From Mesostigma viride (Eukaryota > Streptophyta > Mesostigmatophyceae > Mesostigmatales > Mesostigmataceae): 64,000 bases of DNA. The stretch lies in assembly GCA_009746045.1 (NCBI GenBank), contig RPFO01000213.1:3885179-3949178 (forward strand). Reading direction: 5' to 3'. Below the pieces are notes generated by a model that worked only from the letters and a program-made list of their open reading frames with translations, was not told where the DNA came from and ran no database searches. Each line of letters opens with the position of its first letter. Position 1 is the stretch's first letter. The translations under genes and the position numbers were made by a program. Below, one piece after another: positions 1-12,340 of this stretch.

Positions 1-159
1 TCACGTGTCCTTAGTCCTGGTACTGCTGTAGCGTCCGGCGGCATTACTTCGGGACTTGATAACTCTCAAGTTCCTTGTCCAAATGAGGCGTTTTAGCACG
101 GCGTTGGAAGGCCACTTCAAGTATGATATGCTTAGCATATTGCATCACCAATATGCTAA

Positions 160-2640
160 CTCATGGTGTCATCATGGCTTGTCTACGTACATGGTTGGCA
201 TTTATGTAATTAATGAGGAGGATTCAGGCTCCCATGGTGTCATCATGGCCCGTCTACTTACATGGATGGCATTTATGTAATTAATGATGAGGATTCAGGC
301 TCCCATGGGGTCATCATGGCTTGTCTACGTACATGGTTGGCATTTATGTAATTAATGAGGAGGATTCAGGCTCCCATGGTGTCTCCATGGCTGGCCTACG
401 TACATGGATGTCAAGGAATAGTAAATGATGAGGATTCAGGCTCCCATGGTGTCATCATGGCCCGTCTACGTACATGGATGGCATTTATGTAATTAATGAT
501 GAGGATTCAGGCTCCCATGGGGTCATCATGGCTTGTCTACGTACATGGTTGGCATTTATGTAATTAATGAGGAGGATTCAGGCTCCCATGGTGTCTCCAT
601 GGCTGGCCTACGTACATGGATGTCAAGGAATAGTAAATGATGAGGATTCAGGCTCCCATGGTGTCATCATGGCCTGTCTACGTACATGGATGGCATGTAT
701 GTAATTAATGATGAGGATTCAGGCTCCCATGGTGTCATCATGGCTTGTCTACCTACATGGATGGCATGTATGTAATTAATGATGAGGATTCAGGCTCCAT
801 TGGTGTCATCATGGCTGGCCTACGTATGTACATGGATGTCAAAGAAAAAAAAATGATGAGGATTCAGGCTCCCATGGTGTCATCATTGCCCGTGTATGTA
901 CATGGTTGGCATTTATGTAATTAATGATGGATTCAGGCTCCATTGGTGTCATCATTGCCCGTGTATGTACATGGTTGGCATTTATGTATGTAATTAATGA
1001 TGAGGATTCAGGCTCCATTGGTGTCATCATGGCTGGCCTACGTATGTACATGGATGTCAAAAAAAAAAATGATGAGGATTCAGGCTCCCATGGTGTCATC
1101 ATGGCCCGTCTACGTACATGGATGTCAAGGAATAGTAAATGATGAGGATTCAGGCTCCCATGGTGTCAGATGTCATGGCCTGTCTACGTACATGGATGGC
1201 ATGTATGTAATTAATGATGAGGATTCAGGCTCCATTGGTGTCATCATGGCTGGCCTACGTATGTACATGGATGTCAAAGAAAAAAAATGATGAGGATTCA
1301 GGCTCCCATGGTGTCATCATGGCCCGTCTACGTACATGGATGTCAAGGAATAGTAAATGATGAGGATTCAGGCTCCCATGGTGTCATCATGGCCTGTCTA
1401 CGTACATGGATGGCATGTATGTATTTAATGATGAGGATTCAGGCTCCCATGGTGTCATCATGGCTGGCCTACGTACATGGATGTCTCAGAAAAAAATGAT
1501 GAGGATTCAGGCTCCCATGGTGTCATCATGGCTGGCCTACGTACATGGATGTCAAAGAAAAAAAAATGATGAGGATTCAGGCTCCCGTGGTGTCATTATG
1601 GCCCGTCTACGTGTTGTTGGCATGTATGAAATTAATGATGAGGATTCAGGCTCCCATAGTGTCATCATGGCTGGCCTACGTACATGGTTGGCATTTATGT
1701 AATTAATGATGAGGATTCAGGCTCCCATGGTGTCATCATTGCCCGTGTATGTACATGGTTGGCATTTATGTAATTAATGATGAGGATTCAGGCTCCATTG
1801 GTGTCATCATGGCCCGTCTACGTACATGGACCGTGGCATTTATGTATTTAATGATGAGGATTCAGGCTCCCATGGGGTCATTGATGATCATGGCATTTAT
1901 GTATGTAATTAATGATGAGGATTCAGGCTCCATTGGTGTCATCATGGCTGGCCTACGTATGTACATGGATGTCAAAGAAAAAAAAATGATGAGGATTCAG
2001 GCTCCCATGGTGTCATCATGGCCCGTCTACGTACATGGATGTCAAGGAATAGTAAATGATGAGGATTCAGGCTCCCATGGTGTCAGATGTCATGGCCTGT
2101 CTACGTACATGGATGGCATGTATGTATTTAATGATGAGGATTCAGGCTCCCATGGTGTCATCATGGCTGGCCTACGTACATGGATGTCTCAGAAAAAAAA
2201 TGATGAGGATTCAGGCTCCCATGGTGTCATCATGGCTGGCCTACGTACATGGATGTCAAAGAAAAAAAAATGATCAGGATTCAGGCTCCCGTGGTGTCAT
2301 TATGGCCCGTCTACGTGTTGTTGGCATGTATGAAATTAATGATGAGGATTCAGGCTCCCACAGTGTCATCATGGCTGGCCTACGTACATGGTTGGCATTT
2401 ATGTAATTAATGATGAGGATTCAGGCTCCCATGGTGTCATCATTGCCCGTGTATGTACATGGTTGGCATTTATGTAATTAATGATGAGGATTCAGGCTCC
2501 ATTGGTGTCATCATGGCCCGTCTACGTACATGGGTGGCATTTATGTATTTAATGATGAGGATTCAGGCTCCCATGGGGTCATCATGGCTTGTCTACGTAC
2601 ATGGAGTCATATTGATTCATGGAACAATGAGATACCATTC
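160..2640. repeat. ~71-bp satellite array
   Basis: About 34 tandem copies of a ~71-bp unit containing the core AGGATTCAGGCTCCCATGG, then a CATGG/TACGTA-rich variable half. Several unit subtypes alternate (ending in TGTAATTAATGATG, AAGGAATAGTAAATG or AAAGAAAAAAAATG). Around 1.4-2.6 kb, blocks recur with a ~0.7-kb period, so higher-order structure is present. Open frames of up to 174 codons run through it only because the unit has few stops; they are not genes. Confidence 0.97.
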
Positions 2641-2868
2641 TTAATTGAAAATTGTTCTTGATACTTTCACATGCATGCCCGGAATCGTGAATTTGTGCGG
2701 GTTTCCATGATGACAATCCTCATTGAATTCTTGAGCACACAATATTGAGCAATTTAGGGGCACTTCGGCAATGTTGACCATTTTCATTCATGATAAAATT
2801 AACATTTAATGCAATAAATACATATTCCACTCATTTTAATAAACCATGCAAAAACTTTACAAGCACGC

Positions 2869-3362
2869 TAGGGGTGGGCTGGCATGCACGCGTGGGTGTG
2901 GGGGTGGGCTGGCATGCATGCGTGGGTGTGGGGGGGGGCTAGCCTGCATGCGTGGGTGTGTGGGGGGGCTGGCATGCATGCGTGGGTGTGTGTGGGGGCT
3001 AGCATGCATGCGTAAGTGTGGGGGGGGCTGGCATGCATGCGTGGGTGTGTATGGGGGCTGGCATGCATGCGTGGGTGTGTGTGGGGGCTAGCATGCATGC
3101 GTGGGTGTGGGGGGGCTGTCATGCATGCGTGGGTGTGGGGGGGGGCTGGCATGAATGCGTGGGTGTGGGGGGGGGCTAGCATGCATGCGTGGGTGTGGGG
3201 GTGGGCTAGCATGCATGCGTGGGTGTGTGGGGGGGCTGTCATGCATGCGTGGGTGTGGGGGGGGGCTAGCATGCATGCGTGGGTGTGTGGGGGGGCTAGC
3301 ATGCATGCGTGGGTGTGGGGGTGGGCTAGCATGCATGCGTGGGTGTGGGGGGGGCTAGCACG
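2869..3362. repeat. ~30-bp G-rich minisatellite
   Basis: About 16 copies of a ~30-bp unit built on GCATGCATGCGTGGGTGTG followed by a G run and GGCTGGC/GGCTAGC. Strong G/T bias on the plus strand. The 166-codon minus-strand open frame (repeating HTHACMLAPP-like peptides) is an artefact of the repeat. Positions 2641-2868 before it are AT-rich and hold nothing recognisable. Confidence 0.95.
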
Positions 3363-4777
3363 CCCCACCCCTCCATCGGCACAGCCAGCCTTGTGAGTCT
3401 ACCCTTAACAACAAGGCTGGTAGGACGACACGCCTGAGCAGCATATGTCATGCCTATCTCAGGCTAATAATGTGTGATTTTGTGCCAACAACCAAGTTGT
3501 TCCACCCAACAACACATTATAAACCCTCTTCCAAAATGCCCAACAAGCCGGACACGTGGAGGACCACACACGCAGTATATAAAGAGAAAATAAGCTGACT
3601 TTTTATCCAGCCAACCTGTGGCTAGCTGCTCTGGTTAGCATGACAAATGCTAACATTTACTCAGTGGGAAAGGTGAAGAGACCATTGGAACAGCCTACCT
3701 GACGCATGTGCCACCAAAGCATTGTGTCCCGCAAAATGCACACTGCCTCCTTTCTAACAAGCACGAGCCGCTCTCTTTAGGAGACAGGTGCCAGCTCGTC
3801 AGTGTCTGGGGAAAATGATGCCGCTGCTTAGGAAGACCGCGTGAATTTCCTCGAACACAACTGTCTATAAAGCAAAAGAAATTTCAGAGAAGCATGGAAA
3901 TAAAAGCATTACACCTTCCCGACAGGTTGCGGGCCACGCGCTGCAGAAAGCCAGCCACGTCACAGACGATTAACTAGCTAAAAGACACCCAGGAATCCAG
4001 CGATGCAGCGCCAGGACCCGCAACTTTCTGGCTGCATCTGGCCGGAAAGAAGGCAAAAAGCTTACGCTCAACGAGGTAAGAAAGCAGGAAAACGCAAGCT
4101 TAAGACGTTTAACACAAGAACGTACCATAACGGGCATTTATTCGTGCCCAGGCGCACAAGAAAGTCCACCCTTTCATGGAGTGGTTGGGCAGTACGCATC
4201 GCGCAGGGCTAATGTTATCTTACCGCAAAATGACGGGAAAGGTAAAGATAGCAGCGGGAATTTTTACGGCTTTAGAAACATCATTAAACTAGCTTTCCTT
4301 ACGACCATCAAAACTGGCAACAATCGACAATCAACCCGGCAGGCATCCAATATACTTTATTCATCCCGACAGAAATTCAGGCCGGACCCCCCTGCCGATG
4401 GCAAAGAAAAAAAGCCCGCGACATTATAGATCGCAACCATCCCGCCATAAATTAGAATCAGTAACTAATTTCTCCAACAATCGAGCATTTCTGCTTTCCG
4501 CGTGCCAGATTTGTCACGTTTCGTCTAAAGGCAGTCGCCATGGCCCCTACCGCAAGGGGTGCGCGCACCATGCCGACATAGCTTTTGGGCCTCAATTTGC
4601 ACCGAAATTTGGTCCGTACCGTCCAGCTCAGTCGGATTATGTATGTGGATCGGCCGTGTTGGTTGCATACGCAGGTATATTAATTCTTGCATTCGCCCCG
4701 GACCTTCCCCAGGACAGGTCAGGATATAACAATAATTCTTGCATTCGCCCCCGCCTTTCCTATAGTCTAATCACCAA

Positions 4778-4805
4778 GAAAATGTCCTCAAATGAGGACA
4801 TTTTC
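4778..4805. repeat. 13-bp-arm palindrome
   Basis: ATGTCCTCA-AA-TGAGGACAT, extended here to 13-bp arms by flanking GAAA/TTTC. The same 20-bp core recurs at 6486-6505, though the sequences around the two copies do not otherwise align. Function unknown. Confidence 0.8.
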
Positions 4806-6485
4806 AAGCACGGATACCATGTGTAATAACTAACACATGTCAACAAATCCATGGGTACGGTATGGAACCATGTTCATTTATGATATGTTCAAGAGTTGCA
4901 ATGCTTAACATCCATGAAATATGCTCATTGTATAATTGTTTACGATTTATGAATGCAGGGGGGTCGCTATGCGAGTGACCAAATAGCACTCAAGTCAACA
5001 ATATGCCAAGAAAGAAGGCATGGCCAGGTCATGGCTGGTCCTGAAAATGCACCCAGGGTGCCCACAACATGTCTATGTTACGCCCTCGCAGTCCTAGACC
5101 CTGCAGCCTGCCAGGGGGGGCACAAAATGTAACTGGCAGCCAGGGACCATGGTGCAGGCCAAACAGCAGGTGTAAAGCTAGCTCAGTCCAAAGAGTGAAA
5201 TATGAAGCAAATACTGGCCAAGGTTAGGTCCATGATCGTTAGTAGAGGCTCGGCTGCCACCACGGTGCTAAACCATGATGCTGAACCCTTACGTTATATA
5301 TAAAACATATACTGCAAAGAGGCACAAGTTGTAACACAAGCACAATGTAAACATGACAAGCTCAAGTTTCCAAGCCAGTCTTGATCACTTGGACATGAGT
5401 TGAAGCATTAGAAACATATGGGCAATATACCAGCAAGCCTTGAAAAACTTCTCAGCAACAAGGCAGTATATGTGTTGAATCAAACTACCACATCGCAACT
5501 AAGCACAGCGACTTCTACTTGCTGCTGTTTTGATAACGCAAGGCCGTTTACCTTTTCAGTGACGCAACGGGAAAAGAAAGTACTGCCCAGCAAACTTCCG
5601 TTATTCCCCGGACATGAACGTAATCAAAACCACGAAGTTGGGCATTGAAAGCAACCGGAATTATCACGTCTGCGGGAGTTACAGGTTACAATCCGCTTAA
5701 CTCGCTTACTTAGAACGATGCGGTTGAGAATGACAGTCGGAACCTTGTTCTTGACGTGCGCCCAGGCCGCCAGCTGCGCGGGCCAGCTCAAGAAATATAT
5801 ATTAAAGGACGGCGACGCGTGGGAAGCACCCAGCCTTGCGGCAAAAGAAAAATATGGCTCGCGCTCGCCCTGGTTTTCGCCAGGCGCGACTGCGACATCA
5901 CGACGAAAAAATAGAGACTCTTTGACGCATGCAACTGCCCAGGTCCCTCTTCTCCCCATGTCGCCCATAAACCCAGAAGCGTACCATAACCCATACTCGC
6001 GATATCCGCAGCGCCTGGGCGGAAAAAGAAATTGTAAAACCGAACTGCGATCTGACCTATCATGCGATCTACGTAGCTCTCAGATTTTCTTCAACAATGC
6101 CAAAATCCGTTCATGAACAAAATTTTCGACATATACAAAGCACCTGCACGTGAAGAATAGCATCTTCGAAATCACTAGGTGACGATCTAAAATGCTGTCT
6201 TCGTCCGGGGCAAAATAATGCCCTATAACATTCAGGCAAGCCTCGGAACTGGCACGACCCCATAGCCGCCACTCGACAAAACACTCGATTGCATTGCGAT
6301 GTTCTTGCTGTTGTAGGTACTTTTCGTCGCCTCATATTTTCCAGGTACGGTCGACCCCTGTCGACCCCAGGGGCTTGGCGCGCTCAGTACCTATCCCAGT
6401 TTCGCGCCAAAACACACCAAGTGACCCTAGGACCAAATTTGGCGCCAAAACCACGCCCCTGACCCCCCCGTCTCAAACGAGGACT

Positions 6486-6505
6486 ATGTCCTCAAATGAG
6501 GACAT
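6486..6505. repeat. Second copy of the palindrome
   Basis: Exact second copy of the 20-bp core seen at 4782-4801, 1.7 kb away, followed 185 bp later by a TATATAAAG sequence. No gene was recognised downstream. Confidence 0.8.
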
Positions 6506-6966
6506 TTGGTTTTTGGACACTATGGCCTGGTCAGGTTTGGGCGCGACGCCACTAGCGCGGCGCCCGCGACAGAGTGGCCAGGCTCGAGCACGTTTTCTGG
6601 ATCCCAAGCACCGGATTGGACACTGTCCGAGGACTGGACAGGAATTGGCTGACCAATCGGATGCTTGCTCGTCGTCTCCAAAAACATATATAAAGAGCCA
6701 AATCGCGCGAACTACGCAAGGATCCTTTAAGCAGCGTTACTCTGCCGAAATGTCAACCTAGGCCGGTCAAGTGACGCCGAGGTGTTCACCGATAGTTCAG
6801 GTCAGCCACAGCGCGCCTTCGAATGTAGGCACGGTCGCATTTTTTTTTAGGAAATGTAGAATTGTTGTCGACCAGCTACCAACGCCCGACCGGACCCATA
6901 CAACGGAAACATCAAGGCGATGTGATGTAGGTGTGTCTGATATGTCATTAATACACAGAGCATCGT

Positions 6967-7112
6967 GAATATAATATATAATATAAATTATATAATATAC
7001 TATAATTAATATATAATTTTAATTTTATGTTAATTTTAATGTTATTTCATATAACATAATATAGCATAATATAATATAATATAATATTATATAAAGTAGT
7101 ATATAAAAAATT
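6967..7112. repeat. AT-only low-complexity tract
   Basis: About 145 bp made almost entirely of A and T, dominated by ATATAATATA-type words. It separates the non-coding left part from the transposase-like gene region and could mark an element edge, but no inverted repeat partner was seen downstream of 11.5 kb. Confidence 0.7.
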
Positions 7113-7419
7113 AAAATGTAAAAGAAAAATATCTACCTTATTGGGGTTTAATGTTCCTTTCCAGTTCAGCATAAGTACACTCTTGAGTGTGTGCAATGTT
7201 TGGTTATACGCCATTGTCTTAAAATAGCAACCAATGTAAACCTCCGTCCTAACCACATTTGGATACAATAAAGACATTGATGCCTGACACATAGCATTCA
7301 TTGCTTGAAATACCATGCATATTTTGTGTCAATGTTCTGCAGACCACAGCTTCAAGTGGGCATACTTCGCTTTCCTCAATATAATGGCGACATGGCATTT
7401 GGTGAAAGTGGTGAGTGCC

Positions 7420-7985
7420 ATGAAGTTGCGCCGGCCGTCGTTATCCATGACGAACTGAATGGGTTTCGTGCAAATCAAGTTTTTTGTTTTGGTGTTCCAG
7501 TTGCGCCGGCCGGCGTTTCCAATGGTATCTTGCGCGCACTTGCAAAAGCTTGCACGCTTATCAACATTTTGTGTTGGTAAACATTTTATCACCTCTGGGA
7601 TTTCCGCCTTCACTACCTGAGTTGCTTCTTTGTGGTTTTCAAATGCAACCGAGTTACGCCGGCCGTCGTTACTCATGACAAATTGTAGGGGTTTTGTGCA
7701 AATCACTTTTGTATGGTTTATGTACATGCATCCAGTTGCGCCGGCCGGCGTTTCCAATGGTATCTTGCAGTTGCGCAATCAGGCCCCATTACCAAAAGTG
7801 TGTTTGTACATCTTTTTTACACCTGAAGGATTTCTGCCTGCATATCCTGAGTTGCTTCTTAATGGTTTTTAATTGCGCCCGAGTTACGCCGGCCGTCGTT
7901 ATTAATGACAAACTGTATGTGTTTCATAAAATCACTTTTGTATGGTTTACATGTATCCAGTTGCGCCGGCCGGCGTTATTAATGA
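7420..7985 (+). repeat. ~230-bp tandem array carrying a GC hairpin motif
   Basis: Three diverged units of about 205-230 bp. Each holds two hairpin motifs about 75 bp apart: GTTRCGCCGGCCGTCGTT (7425, 7653, 7883) and GTTGCGCCGGCCGGCGTT (7500, 7735, 7960). Words such as TTTTGTATGGTTTA and TCCTGAGTTGCTTCTT between them are also shared. The same motif, with the same or another loop, lies in both introns of the gene that follows (9639, 9711, 10611). This may be the leader or promoter of that element, or a run of intron-like units; the sequence does not decide. Confidence 0.8.
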
Positions 7986-8123
7986 CGCTTGTCGTTCTTG
8001 TTTGATGCCCATCGTTTTCGTCGTGTCTTTAATGGTGATTATTTATCATTACTCATCCTCAGGGCTTTCGGTGCCGCGGGATTAAGAGGCGAAAAAAATC
8101 AGCTGCCGTCTGACCAAAGTCTG

Positions 8124-11100
8124 ATGGCGCGATCGGGGCGGGGGGCCGTTTCCGACGGTTCGCGTCCCTTGTCCAATGACGACCGGGAGCCTGCACTTCG
8201 CGGTCTCTGGAGCGACAAGTACATCGAGAACAAGGGGTACAAAATTGCCAATGACATCTTTCCTATCATGGCGGAACGCGTGAAAGCAAACAACCACAGG
8301 ACGCCAGAGATGAGCGCGGAGGTTCTGTCTTGCGCAGCTTCAAGACTAAATGCCATGGTGGCGGAGAGCAACGGCATTAAGAAGAGGAAGAACTGTGACG
8401 GCGGGCTTCCTGAAAATTGGGCGGAATCTCTTCGGGATAACATCAAGAAGGCTTTTGGCGACTTGGGAACATCTGAGAAGGATCGTGGGCTTAGGTGGGC
8501 CTTGTGTGGACTTGTTACGAAGGCAATGGAGGGCGTCCCGGACAGGATTGTGGAGCGCGCGTTCGGGATTGACAGGCGCTTTGTCGCAACTGTTCGGGGT
8601 CACAGGGATGGAATGGAAGAAGGGGAGGACGACCTTTTGATGAGTGCGCCAGAGAGGAGGAGGAGGAAAGACGAGCTTCCGACGGAAGTCATTGCCCTGA
8701 TACAAGCGTGCTGGAGGGATGATAACTTGACGCGGGCGTCTCCGAACATGAAGGATGTTCATTGTGAATGGACCAGAAAGGATTACAAACATACACTAGC
8801 GTTTTCGGAGGGTGCGCGCTACTATACTGTCTCCAAGTCGAAGATTTACGAAGTGTTCATTTCCCGCCATCCGGAGTTGAAGCCACCGCGGCGGATGGAC
8901 AGTAGGGAGGGGGGGGGGGAGGGAGAGGAGGGTGTGAGGGGGGGAAATCAGGTGATTTTGGAGACGGAGGCAGGGATGTCAATGCTACGCACGAATCAGA
9001 AGAGCACAGTTCATGTGGGATACACTACTTTTTGCAAGCATATGCCCGCATGCGTCAAGGGGCGGTGGAAAATGCGGAACTTGTGCGCATGCCAGCACCA
9101 CACTACCATGCAGTCCATGGTTGGGGGGTTGGCCAAATTTCGTGCAACTTTTCATGCCAGATGCGAGTGCGGACCTGAATGCCACGCGTGCGATCATGGT
9201 AGCCAGCTCGACGTGGGGTCGTCCGTGCCCACATGTTCCATTTTCAAAGCCACTCACACGACAGAGTGGGTGAACAAGTTTACTTGTGAGGTGGAGGGGA
9301 TGAGGGAGGGGGGAGGTTCGAGGTCGTCTGTGGGGTCGTCGCGGCCGCAGGTTCAGCCTTTTCAGGGCGAACTTGAGGATCTGCCCATGCATGGGAGGGT
9401 GCTGGACGACGAGGAAGGGGTGCCCGATCATGACCTGGGCGAGGAGTTGGGGGTTTGCTCGATCCGGCGTAAGGCTTGTGTGTTGGGCACTTGCCTGGCT
9501 CCCAAGTGTGGAATTCGGAACTTCATGTTATGCGAACGGGAGGAGGCTTCCAACCACCTGATTTCATGGACCAGATACGAGATGCAGGATGTGCCGCCGG
9601 GTGCGGTTCTTGGGCCAGAGGTAATTTTTAGTGGAGTGGTTGCGCCCCAAGGCGTTTCTTTTGCAATGTTTCCTGAAGTTCTTGGGCCAGAGGTAATTTT
9701 TAGTGGAGTGGTTGCGCCCCAAGGCGTTTCTTTTTCAATTTTTCCTGAGGTCCTGTCTTTTTTCTTTCTACAGGTCATTGGTGGGTCGAAGTTGATGTCT
9801 TTTCTGTATGTGCACACTGCGCATATGCAGGACGACTGTGACGAGATCGCAAAGGCTGGTGGGCAGCGATTGACGCAAGTCGACGTCAAGTCCACACCAA
9901 CGGAGCTAAAGGAGGCAATTGTGGACAAGTGGCCGGACTTCATCCAGCATTGCTTCAACGCGTGGTGGCAAGCGGACGCCTCCAAGGAATGTCTCTCAAG
10001 GATGCGGGTGGGGGACCTTGTATGCCACACAGATTACGCCGAGAACTACCAGTCTTACACCTATCACAATCTCCAAGCACAGTATTGGCATCCAGTCACA
10101 TTCGTCCTTATGCCCTGGATCGTGCGCTACTTGGATCCAGCGTCGGGAAAGGTCGTGAGAAGGGAGTTTCACTTCATCGGACAGGGCGGAATGAAAAGGG
10201 ACGGGCGGGCCCTCCGTTTTGCTATCCTCAAAATCCTGGCGACACTACGGTCAGAAGGGGTAGAGGTGAAGCGCTTCATTGGGTGGTCGGACAATTGCTC
10301 CATGCAGTTCAAGTCAAGGAATGTGATCGCGGAAGTGGCCCGGCTGCTGACGGAGGATCCGCACCTGGAGTCATTTGAGTGGAATTACTTTGGGGAGCAG
10401 CACGGAAAGGGGGAGGTGGATGGAGCTGGTGGGACTGTGAAGTGCATGTTGAGGAGGTGGCACATCAGGGAAGAGAACCAGGACAAACAGACGGCCGCCC
10501 AGTTGGTGGAGAATCTGGCGTCGGGGGCGGTGGGCGGGACCACAACGACCAGGCGTAACTTCTTCGAGTTCCCCGAGGTAATTAAGTGTACAGTCCTCGT
10601 TCAGGGAATAGTTACGCCGGCCGTCGTTTCTAGGGCGTTCTTGGAGTCCTGGCGATCAGGAGTGCTTAATAAAACACAACTAGCTCGATGGTCTCGTAAC
10701 TTCAACTTTCCCTTGTGCAAATCTTGTCTTCGACGCGCAGGTGCTTCCTTACAGCCCAGGGCGCGGCGAAATCAAAGGAGTGAAGAAGGCGCACTGGTGG
10801 CGCATGGACAAGTCGAATGTGACGCGCTTAATGCTGCGCCAGTATTCCTGCTATTGTGGCGGTGCGTGCGCCGAGGAAAGGTGGTGGGATTGTCGAAAGG
10901 AGTGGACCGACATGGACGGCTGGAATGTGGGAGGTGCTCGGATGAAGCTCCACAAACTGGGGGAGCCAGTGCAAAGGAACCCAAACGGACAAGGGGGGCA
11001 CGCAGGGACGCGACTGAACAGACTACAGGCAGAGAGGACGATGATGGGAAGGAGACTGAAGCTGCGAGACATTTTTGCCGTCGAGTCCTACTCTGGTGAT

Positions 11101-11472
11101 GAGTCCCACGATCCAGATCATCCATATTGGCTAGCGGAAGTCTTGCAGGAGCCTTATCAGGTGGCCGCTACTTTCGTGAGGCGAGTGGCCGACAGAAACG
11201 GCAAGGTCGATAGGGAGTTGTTCCGTAAGGGACAATGGGTGGTGGGGGTGCGCTACTGGGACAGATTTCCGGGTATGGCGACGATGTTCAAAATGGACGC
11301 CGATGCGCAAGCTGAACAGCCAAACTTGGTCAATTGCTACCTGTGCATGGACGCGGGGTTCGAACACACCATTGTTGTCAACCCAGCTAACAATCGCCAG
11401 GCCATCTTGACCATTCCGACAGACGTCGAGAAACGGCTCACGAACTTGGCCAAGAAGAGACCTGTTGAGTAG
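8124..11472 (+). CDS. RNase H-fold (DDE-type) transposase-like protein, 3 exons
   Basis: Model: exons 8124-9620, 9774-10577 and 10741-11472, all phase 0, giving 1010 aa. The first ATG in the frame is 8124. Introns are 153 nt (GTAATT...CTACAG) and 163 nt (GTAATT...GCGCAG). The core reads TDYAENYQ (D about 586), WSDNCSMQFKS (D about 672), then HGKGEVDGAGGTVK (D about 715). This spacing of three acidic residues after hydrophobic strands fits an RNase H-like integrase fold. The order 'D-x-E-N-Y ... S-D ... HGKG-x-x-DG-x-GGT-x-K' is one I associate with uncharacterised transposon-like proteins in algae and animals, but I cannot name the superfamily. Before the core lie Cys/His clusters (about residues 300-380) that may bind zinc or DNA. 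The C-terminal third is unassigned. No inverted repeats were found around the gene. It appears intact; a domesticated host gene is the alternative. Confidence 0.7.
9609..9752 (+). repeat. 72-bp tandem duplication over an exon/intron junction
   Basis: The stretch from CTTGGGCCAGAG (exon end) through GTAATTTTTAGTGG and the hairpin is repeated with a 72-bp period (9609 and 9681). Two donor sites with identical context result, at 9621 and 9693. As 72 is a multiple of three and both copies are open, either donor keeps the frame; the second adds 24 residues. Confidence 0.9.
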
Positions 11473-12099
11473 GCCAGCTCGCCCGGGCTTGGTTGGACGA
11501 GGTGGACAGCCTTGAGAGCACGTGCTTCGTTGTGAGCACTTGCCTTTCAGCCGTGATTTGCAAACGAGTTCCTTGTCCTGAATTGTAAAGCTCGATTCAT
11601 GCTCTTTTAAGGAAGTGTATAATATTATCCAGATCATGTATATATTTAGATCTAGACCTGAGTTCAAATAACATTTCTTAGAGGGCTGAGATGCGCGAGG
11701 TCCAGCATACATGTATATATCCATGGAGACATGTTACAAACTCAAATGTTTCATTGTACGTACCACGAGCTCGTCGACGGGGGTATCCCATGTAATGTAT
11801 GATTTATGAATTAATTAATCGCTTAATTGTACAATGTAAATGGATCATGAACTTGTCAAGTGGCCTAATTTGGTTTATTTGGTTCATCATTTATTGATGT
11901 CAATCATTCTTAATTGAATCTCGAGCAATAGCAATCATGAAGCACATCCTAATCATGTGATTCGCATAATGAGAATAGGCAACAAGTGCTACTTTGAGGA
12001 ATGCGGGGTTGGTCAGGTTATTATAGAGCTAGAGCTACAAACGGCACATATATTGCAAACTTTGCGCTCCAGGCATGGAATTTCAAAAGTACCAAAATT
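11473..12099. other. Non-coding AT-rich interval
   Basis: No gene seen. The first part is probably the 3' untranslated region of the transposase-like gene. Open frames on the minus strand across 11131-11724 are shadows of its last exon. Confidence 0.5.
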
Positions 12100-12340
12100 G
12101 GAGCAGTAGATGTTGGGGACGCCCATATGGCTTTTAATACATTCTGGGCTACTTCCTGCAAGGGTAGGGTGTAAACTACACCTCACTCTGGGTGCACAAC
12201 GTGCACCTGCACCACTATGTATTCCAGCACGTAAGGCGCGGACATAGGGTGGAAGATATCATCATGAATCATGGCTAAACAATAGCTAGGGCATGGCTTC
12301 TCATTCCATCAAAACGCCTCCATGATCGAGCTTAGCCACG
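12100..12340 (-). mobile_element. Fragment of a LINE/HAL1-like 3' UTR
   Basis: Shares long words (ATACATTCTGGGC, ACTTCCTGCAAG, GAGCTAGGGCATGGCTTCTC-like) in the same order as 55028-55215 and 34440-34700, where they form the 3' untranslated part of minus-strand elements. Ends not determined. Confidence 0.7.

Larger units (their letters stand above)
3363..6966. other. No supported gene; two short palindromes
   Basis: No open frame here looks like protein: all are short and none shows domain-like composition or a convincing exon chain. TATA-like TATATAAAG sequences at about 3578 and 6690 lack any gene behind them. Two copies of a perfect 9-bp-arm palindrome (4782-4801 and 6486-6505) are listed separately. 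A direct repeat of TAATTCTTGCATTCGCCC lies near 4680 and 4734. Confidence 0.6.

Noticed and set aside
160-2640. Series of plus-strand ORFs with NDEDSGSHGVIMA repeats
   Set aside because: Produced by the satellite unit, which is short of stop codons; no start context, no splice logic.
5400-6116. 132-codon frame starting MRLRMTVGTLFLTCAQA, resembling a signal peptide
   Set aside because: Overlaps equally long frames on the other strand, has no domain-like remainder and no exon partners.
9428-10030. 200-codon minus-strand frame
   Set aside because: Shadow of the transposase-like gene, and it runs across its intron duplication.
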